Assembly: GCA_036937835.1 (NCBI GenBank)
Contig: CM072863.1
Location: 13,256,001-13,320,000, forward strand
Source of the DNA: Pampus argenteus
Lineage: Eukaryota; Chordata; Actinopteri; Scombriformes; Stromateidae
DNA: 64,000 bases
Reading direction: 5' to 3'
In this document: positions 56,214 through 64,000 of the stretch, one piece after another
How the letters are laid out: each line of letters begins with the position of its first letter
Position numbering within the stretch: the stretch's first letter is position 1
The notes under the pieces: model-generated
The model's database searches: none
Seen by the model: only the letters and a program-made list of their open reading frames with translations
What the model was told of the DNA's origin: nothing
Translations under genes and position numbers: made by a program

Positions 56214-59200
56214 CATTTCTGTCTTTTTAAATAGATAATATAACAAATATATATGTATGCTAATCCTTCTACTTCACTACTCCTTGCACTTATCCAGAGG
56301 CAGGGGAGCTATTTGTAGCATGCAAATGCACCATACTGCATAAGGTCAGCAATAATTTCATATTAAGGCACAAATGCATGAGACGGTGCATCAGTTTAGA
56401 AGCTTGTTAAATGTTTTAATTGTGTTCTCCTCAAAGTAATAAATTTGAAGATTTTTATTTAAATAAGTGTCTGTTGAGTCATTATCTGTCACAGAACGAG
56501 GTAACGCAGTGGTGATTGAGCCTATGGCTCACTGAAGAAAGCCCTTGCATTTGCAGTATCACGAACTGGGTGTCAGTAGCAAAATTTCTGAGAAAAATCA
56601 CAAGCAGCACACAGTTAGTGACACGATTTTCATCACCCAACAGTGGTTGGTCTGCTGGAGAGGGTAGGTGTAGCTAACAACAGACTCATTCTTTAATTAT
56701 CTTATGTGTGAAGCGGTACTGTTATTTTCCAGCCTCTGCTAACTGATGTCATACAGGCGTCCAAAAGTACACCTGCAATTACCACTTATCACCACAACTG
56801 CATCCAAAGAGAACGAAACAGAAAACTTTGACTGTTACTTTAAATGCCCTCGAGACATGAGCTATGCTGTAATCAATCTCCTTAATCATTAAATACTCAT
56901 TGCTTCCTGGTAAATCCTTTGCTAGATTATCATTCCTTCCTGGATCACTGATGGCTGCTTACTGTAAAAGATTCATTTGGCCAATTATGAAACATTGTAG
57001 GCTAAACACTGCCAGCCCACATAACTGCTCTGGTGGTGGATTCTGAGGAGGCAGTAAGAGGGCAGAAAACCTAAGGTGACACACAGATGAGTCACAACAA
57101 TCTCAGAAAGGGAAAACGATTGATTGCAAAGGAGTCTTTCTGCTGGAGTTCATTACCAAGAAGTAAAGTCTGGGCAGATAGTAATACACACCCGAAGGTA
57201 CATCAACAATAGATGAGAATAGATATGGAACTCCTGGTATAATGGGTAATTTATTTTATTACAGCGCATTGCACTTATTGTAATTTAGGTTTAAAGTACA
57301 TTTGAATCCACCAATGAAAAATGAGGAATCATTAGCTGAGGGACTTAAAACAATCAGTGGGCATCCTGGTGACACAGCAGATTGAGGCAAAAGCCATTTA
57401 TTGTACCAGCAATGCATCCTGTGTTTTAATCTTATTCATGAATTTGGTTGCATGCCATCAAATCACTCTTCCATATAGTCACTTTCCACTGAATACTGAG
57501 TTTGAAATTTTAATGCCCATGAGAAAACGTATGATCACTGTATTAATCATGAAGAGGACTGTGGCATGAATGATCAACATGGGCCTCTTTGGCTCTCTGG
57601 GTTCAGGGCCAAGAAAGGCTGTCCCAGCTTCTGTAATTTAAACGACAATCTGGCTCTGAAATAAGACTCTGTACTCTGGCATCATTTAAGAATCCTGATC
57701 ATCAAGTTTGGCATAGTGACGACACCGTAATTATAATACAATATTATATCATTAAAAAGAGATTTATTACACTTGTGCAACTAATGTTTTTCTTTTAATT
57801 ATTATTTGAGACCAACACCCCAAAAGTTTGCAACTGGAAGATTGACTGAGATTGATTGAATATAATATCTAAGATTCACTAAAGATTCATAGAGATTTGT
57901 GGGATAAAACTAAAAATTTCTCTTCTGTACTGTGTTACTCTATAATTTATGGCTGGTAATGCGTTGATCTGTCAAGCACAGCTGGATCTGTGATTCAAAT
58001 CCGCTTTGACAAATGGTACCAACCTAACATCCTGTTTCCAAATAGACAAGAAGACAGGGACATGAAAGAAAAAAAGAAAAAAAAAAAAAACATTATGCCA
58101 TCCTTTCTGCATGAGAGAAAATGGGATTTTTTTTTTCACTCTGAGGGAACATGATGGCATATTTTAACGGTTGGCCCTTTTTTAGTCAGTGGCTAAAAAT
58201 AGATCTCCATGGAAACACTATGCATCCCACTCGTTGTGTGGAAATACCCACGATTCTGAACCTTGGAGAATGTGTGAAATAAGTGTGTGTGTGATTTTTT
58301 TATTTTTTTTTGAGGCATGTGTTTGAGCATGCATGCATGTGTATGTGTTTACCCAAGTATGTACCACCAAAGAAAACACACTAAAGAATGAAAAGATGTG
58401 ATGACCTCTAAATGTCCTTGTAAAAAAAAAAGACAACTTAATAGAGCAGCAAACAAATTACCTTTCTTTCTTTAAATCTTCATATGATGGATTGAATGTA
58501 ATGTAATTTTTAATGTGTATAAATGTTGGGTCATAGTAGGATCCATTTTTCCCCCATTTTATGTTTTATGCCCCCCCCCCATTAATGTGTGTCACAGTGT
58601 TCAAAACAAGTCACCATGGCAACAGGTTTCTAGGATTATGATCATCATCATAACGTGGCAAAATATTGATGCTTTTTTTTTCTGCAGAAAAATCAATAGT
58701 TTCGACATGTATTCTCAGCTTTCACCATTTTAAAAAGAGCGAGGGGGAATAGAGAGAGAAGACAGAGACGGTTGAAGTGTGACTCAGAGAGCACAAAAGG
58801 GAGAGAAAAAGAGAGAGACAGAGAGTGAGAGTAGGCTGAATGTAGAGTAACTCTATGAATAATAACCCATCAGCGGCTAAAAGGTGGATAATTATCATGC
58901 TCTTATTAGAAGATGCAGTGATGGAGAAATGTGTCACAGTGTCCTTGAGAATGACCTTCATAATAATGACACCATTGTATGCCTTAAAAGAGCAGAGGTT
59001 TGTTACTGTACGTACAAAGGATGCAGAAAATTATAGAAATAGCCTTTAAGGGCAGATGTTTCTAAAGCTAAAATTAAAAAAAAAATAATGTTATGTGTAA
59101 GTAAAAGACATACATAGGAGGAGGGAGTGGGATTGATGTGGTGGTGCGCTCAAAGACAAGAACATGAAAACCTTTTACTGCTTCTTGGATCATCCTTGGG

Positions 59201-59384
59201 CTTGTGTTTGTTATGTAGGACAAGGAGGAAGATTACAGCATCTTACGTAAAGAGGCTTTTTTTTCCTCTTTTAATTGTGGTACTAGTTTAGGTGAGGAAA
59301 GTACCAGATGCTTTAAAATTAAGCATCTACTTGTTGTCCTTATTTAGCTGTCTTCCTGTAGTTTTTTTCCTGGCACTGTATGTG

Positions 59385-59465
59385 GTGTTGAGAGCTACTG
59401 GAAACTGGAGTCAAATTCCTTTTATGCGTAAACATACTTAGACAATAAAGTTGCATCTGATTCTA
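59385..59465 (+). repeat. LINE 3'-tail remnant
   Basis: GAGAGCTACTGGAAACTGGA, GTCAAATTCCTTTTATGCG, AAACATACTTAGACAATAAA and GCATCTGATTCT form a tail I recognise, diverged, from fish non-LTR elements; family not certain. Confidence 0.55.
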
Positions 59466-59625
59466 TTTCCTTGTAATTGATATGTACAAACATTGTTGAC
59501 AAATGTCTCATTTTACTGACAATGTTTACTATAGTTTACTCTGTATATGAACCCAAAGTACAGTTTCCAAGGTGATACAAGACTTTGTAGCAATAGAGCT
59601 AAAAACTATGCTTTAATTTCCCAGT

Positions 59626-59660
59626 TTTTGGGACTAATAAAGTATATCTATCTATCTATA
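59626..59660 (+). repeat. LINE 3'-tail remnant with (TATC)n
   Basis: GGGACTAATAAAGTATATC followed by TATC units, a second tail type seen in fish genomes. Confidence 0.5.
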
Positions 59661-60786
59661 ACCTAAATTCTATCAATTAAAGAAGGGTGTGGTTTGTAGT
59701 GATGAAACCTGGGATTATTTAAAATTAGCTAACAGGTTTGCCATATCAATTTATTATCTGATAATTTGTCAGGGCTGTGTTTATATGTTGTTTTGCTGCC
59801 TCCAACTAGCCAAATAAATGTATTAATAATAATACACACAACATTGTAAAATGCAAAGAAGGAAAACTACTGCTCGCTATTCATTTACCCCAAATTGTAC
59901 ATAGCAAAACACACGTACAGTACCATTTCAGTCACTAGGTAGTGTAATGTCTGGAGAAAATTTAGTCCAACACTACTAGAGTTTTGGTTGAAAAAAAAAA
60001 ACTATACTAAGACTAAAGGAAGGAATATAACTAAACTAAATGAAAATTAGATTAAAATGACATTAATTATCCCTGTGAGGGTACCGCACCCAGCAGCACA
60101 GCAGGTCCACCCACTGTTAAAGGAAGAGATATTTCTGGAAAGGAAGTTCTTAATTTTATCTTCATTTGAACACAGTGGGGCTGGTGTGCTGATGTTTATT
60201 GGGGAAACATCAGGGAACTGATGTTAGTGCAGCATTTAAAACAGTGGAAAGATGTGTTTCAACCTCTCGCCTGTGTTCAGAGAGAGTTTAAAGAACTGTT
60301 TTGTCTTAGCATTGCCTCATCTGATGTTGTATTAGCTTCACAGACTGGCCTCTTTGCTCGTCTTGCAATGTGTTTTTTGCGTGCACTGATTCTTTGTTCG
60401 CACCACAGGCTTTCAGCATTGAGAGTGAGAGAGGGCACGGCAGGAGGCAAGCTCTCTCTGTGAGGACGAGTTGATGTGGCATATCTTCCGTGCGGTAACA
60501 CACATGCAATCTTGGACTTTTATGTACAAACCATTGAGCAGCCACATTCTCACAGGCCAAACTTGTGAGCAAGACATACTGCACTGTATGTAAACAGTCA
60601 GCTGAGAAAATACATTCTCTCATTTCATGAGGAGTCACAGGGTCAAACGAACACGAATACATGCTCACACGCACAAATACACACAAACATAGAAGCAAAT
60701 CTTCATTCATTTCCCTATGGACAGCCCCATCTAAAAGGTAATGGACTGGAAAGTGACACTGAGCAATCATGAGTCTATTGTGTATA

Positions 60787-60796
60787 TGTATATATG

Positions 60797-60832
<36 letters not shown>
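60787..60832. repeat. (TA)n(TG)n microsatellite
   Basis: TATATG-rich stretch followed by a TG run. Confidence 0.9.
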
Positions 60833-60833
<1 letters not shown>

Positions 60834-61324
60834 TCGTACATATGTGTGCAGGTGTCATGACACCATTCTACAACCTATTATGGTATGTTGCTGCTTGTAC
60901 GACAGATCAGAGATGTCCTGTGCTACACCTAAAAGAAACAAACTTTGAGAACAGGACGAGTGTCAAATGTTCATGTTTTTCAGGCAGTAAAGATGCTCAG
61001 ATAAACTGTCGTTATGTTATTTTTAACTTTGAGCACCTCTCAGTCTTCTTTGTGATTTTCCATATTAAGACAATGAAGCTAGTGCATCGAAACTTGTTCC
61101 TTAATTTCATATATTTATGTTTTCTTTAAAAAGGCTCAAATGTCAGAGCGGTTCGCAACCTAAATTATATGTATGTTGCAATGCTGGAAAAAATGCAATT
61201 GTGTGTGTGTTTTTGTGTCTGTGGGGGCAGCTGTACAAGTGGGTGAGTTTAGCTGTCAGGCACTGTGCTCTGAGTCTGACTCATGCAAGAGATGGCAGAG
61301 TAGAGTGAGAGAACACAGCTCACA

Positions 61325-61326
61325 AC

Positions 61327-61361
<35 letters not shown>

Positions 61362-61377
61362 CTCTCTCTCTCTCACA
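61325..61377. repeat. (CT)n-rich microsatellite
   Basis: CTCTTT units passing into CT dinucleotides. Confidence 0.9.
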
Positions 61378-62290
61378 GTATAGCCTATATGGGCATGAAT
61401 GTTATGAGGAATTTTGTACATACATGATAATGGTTGAATTTACAAAATCTTCTGGTCTTAAAGACTAAATTATGCATCCCACGGTCATTTTATGATTTTA
61501 AGTTATAAAGCTCTTAACTAAAGTATACAGACTCTTTTGTTCCTATGACAATACTTCTTACAGCTTTTTATTTTATCTAAATGGTGTCAAAGACTCTGAT
61601 TATGTAATGTTATGCAAGAGGAAAACAGGTCTCCACAATTACAAAACAACAACAAAAGCCCATAGATGTGGTTTGTGTATGCTGCTCATATCACAGAATT
61701 TGAATACCCAAAGGTTTAATTTACACCCTTTAGAAATCTTTTTTGGAAGCTTGGCAAATAGCGCATCAAGAGCAGCACGGCAGGGAAAAAAACAGGAACA
61801 AGCTGATAGTGAGTCACTTGGAATGAAGGCTTCAGTGCATATGGTTCTCGTAACAGCTTATAATGTCAAAGTTATAACTGAAGTCTACTGTAGTTGATAT
61901 CTCTGTTGCTCTGTGCAGTCCTGGGTGTGACCCACAGTTAACCAAAATCGTGTGTGTGTGTGTGCATCCATGTATGTATAGAAATGTGCTTATTTAACCA
62001 ACTGTCAGTGATGAAAAGTGGAAAACCAATGGAAAAAATCTGAATATATTTAAGTCATTTAGTTCCACCATGTGAGCCTCAAACAATGTAACATTAGCTG
62101 GCTCGACTGCCCTAGATGAGGACACGACATTAATGAGACATCTGTTTACAACCTCTGTGATTGTGCGAGCATTGAACATAGTGATAAGGCCATAGTGTAA
62201 CAGGGACGGTAACTTCATCCTTCAATGCCTGCAATGACTGTTTAAGCATTCATTCAATCAATCAATATACCTATCCATGCACTCTTCTTT

Positions 62291-62331
62291 CCATCCATCC
62301 ATCCATCCATCCATCCATCCATCCATCCATT
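62291..62331. repeat. (CCAT)10 microsatellite
   Basis: Perfect tetranucleotide run. Confidence 0.95.
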
Positions 62332-63130
62332 CACTGTGCAGAATGAAGTATGGAGTCTACCTGTATCTAGCAGTTACATTTTAGAAATGAAAAATATTTG
62401 CATATTCAGAGTTTTTGTATTTTTCAATAAGGGAGAAGGAGGAGATGTCATTTTAAACAATTTTAACACTAATAAAGATCTGGAGCTTATAAATTCAGGT
62501 GCATTTGCCAGTCAGACTGTCAGATTTACAAGTCATTATTCAATTATTAATAATTCCTCTGAGAAGACTGGAATGGTTTTCAATTGTATTGCATGGAGAG
62601 AAATGCTGTGCTGTTTAAAATTACCTGTAATGACACTGTAATTCTCGCTGTGTCGTTTTAGCCTTCCCTGCCAATGAGAAGCTCATGCCCACCCACCCCC
62701 CTCCCCCACTAACTTGGGAGTGAAAAGGGAGAGCATCCAGGGCCAAGAGGCTGAAAGCGAGAGTGACACTGGTCTATCTCCTGTCTCCCATCTGGGTGTC
62801 AGTCTCTGGTTTCGCCCTGGGGCTCAGATAAGCTCCGGACACAATAGGGAGAGCTATTAAAATTCAAACTACCAGAGAGAGTCATGAAATAGTCATGACA
62901 GGTAAGGGAAATCTACACACTCTAATGTGCCCCTTATTGTCTGTCTGCCTAGAACTGCAGCGAAAATACACTGGAGTTAGGAGAACAGCCAGTTGAATTA
63001 AAACAATACCTTTAAATAATAAATAATATATTTAAGAACAATAATAGTAATGATGTTTGTCATTATCTTTCATTATTCAATGCAATTTTACAAACACATA
63101 ATCGATAAAAGCATGTTAAAATTATATACA

Positions 63131-63131
<1 letters not shown>

Positions 63132-63182
<51 letters not shown>
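63132..63182. repeat. (TA)n(TG)n microsatellite
   Basis: TA run directly followed by TG run. Confidence 0.95.
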
Positions 63183-63183
<1 letters not shown>

Positions 63184-64000
63184 ACACAGTGGCGAGCTGA
63201 AAGAGTATTGAACTGAGCTTGTGCTATGCAGCAGCATTTTTATTGAACTGTAATGTGACTGAGCCCATGAAACCCCGTCCAAAGAGTTCCATCTGCCGCA
63301 CAAATGGATGCATCTCCTTTAATACTCCTGACATAAAACAGATGCACTTGCGCAGTATTCAACACGATTGATTTTTCCACATGCCACTAATGTTAGTCCA
63401 TTGGTGTTTGCAAGGTTATATTTATGTACGGTAAAGCAAACAAACAAATACTAGAATCTTTATGATAGACATTTTTATTATCACTTATTTGATCATTGTT
63501 TTTTGCTACAGTTCAAAACCCAAAGAAAGAAAGAACAAGCAAATATTTGGGATTTTTACTTGAAACTTGAAAATGTATATGATCACTGAATTGCCATAGT
63601 GTTGCCATTAAGTGTTACTAATCAATTAATTGTTTCACTACAGAAATCCAATCCTATGCATACAAAAATGTGTAAGCAACTAACACACCTAAGTGCAATA
63701 AACAATCTCAAATCATGTCATTATTATTTATATTGCAAATTATAGTATCTGGCCAGAGGTTATGTACAAAATTCACTTATGATTTTTTCTTTAAAGCCAA
63801 ACCTGCTGCATGGCATGTGCATACTTTACTTTTCTGGGGCAGATTAGAATACTATAAAAGCTGAAATGATATGTTTCCACACTAGGCAGTGTCTGATTTT
63901 TATGCTTTGATCCTGGGTAAGTGTGATTATCTCTGTAGAAGTATCCCTATTCCCCTGAGAGAGTAAACAGGTTTATAGTTTGTGTTTTCATGATGCCATC

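Larger units (their letters stand above)
53940..64000 (-). other. First visible intron of atp2b2 (incomplete)
   Basis: More than 10 kb without a recognised exon. It contains microsatellites and two LINE-tail remnants. The upstream N-terminal exon and promoter were looked for and not found, so they should lie beyond the window. Confidence 0.65.

Noticed and set aside
60306..60770. 154-aa open frame on the minus strand in the first intron
   Set aside because: No recognisable domain, low-complexity cysteine-rich translation, no splice context; length is possible by chance in 64 kb.
54000..64000. Search for the N-terminal coding exon and promoter of atp2b2
   Set aside because: No sequence encoding the expected family N-terminal motifs (MELRG, RRLKTSP) was found; most likely beyond the window.

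Overview
This is a vertebrate nuclear genome window, most likely from a teleost fish. The evidence for a fish is the set of interspersed repeats: an intact L2-clade LINE with a CAAAT-repeat tail, diverged fish-type MITEs, and dense CA/GT and other microsatellites. There is no operon structure; the coding content is short exons split by GT-AG introns.

One host gene occupies most of the window on the minus strand. It is a plasma-membrane calcium ATPase, best matched to ATP2B2 (PMCA2) from family features I know: the site-A exon set, the a-type C-terminal exon beginning IEVVNTFKSG, and the segments SFYHPPG, GDVHYKEIPDP and TECGLLG. I placed 22 exons from 53939 down to 11825, with every splice site GT-AG and every phase joining. 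Together they encode about 1177 residues of the b isoform. Only the N-terminal coding exon (about 66 residues in the family) and the promoter are missing; they must lie beyond 64000. The exons carry the complete P-type pump core: ten membrane segments, the phosphorylation loop SDKTGT, the nucleotide-site KGASE, the hinge TGDGTND, the calmodulin-binding helix and a C-terminal PDZ ligand ETSL.

The gene keeps both classical PMCA splice hot spots. Site A (first intracellular loop) has three small exons of 33, 54 and 42 nt, all phase 1 and multiples of three, so they can be skipped freely. Site C (calmodulin domain) has a 190-nt exon that is not a multiple of three; using it shifts the last exon into another frame that stops after eight codons and makes the short a-type tail instead of the PDZ-ending b tail.

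Layout: 1-9359 is downstream intergenic sequence with repeats; about 9360-11824 is the probable 3' UTR; 11825-53939 holds exons and introns; 53940-64000 is the first visible intron. The 14.1-kb intron 26434-40534 contains a nearly full-length L2 LINE (about 29005-33870) in the same orientation as the gene, with both ORFs intact: ORF1 has a zinc-knuckle-like motif and an SGNH-esterase-like domain, and ORF2 has endonuclease and reverse transcriptase. The same intron has a 160-bp pure-purine pentanucleotide array. I saw no other convincing gene, RNA gene or CRISPR, and no sign of a wholly new system. The most interesting signals are the alternative-splicing architecture, the intact sense-oriented LINE, a 91-bp near-identical direct duplication beside an exon, and several foldback sequences.
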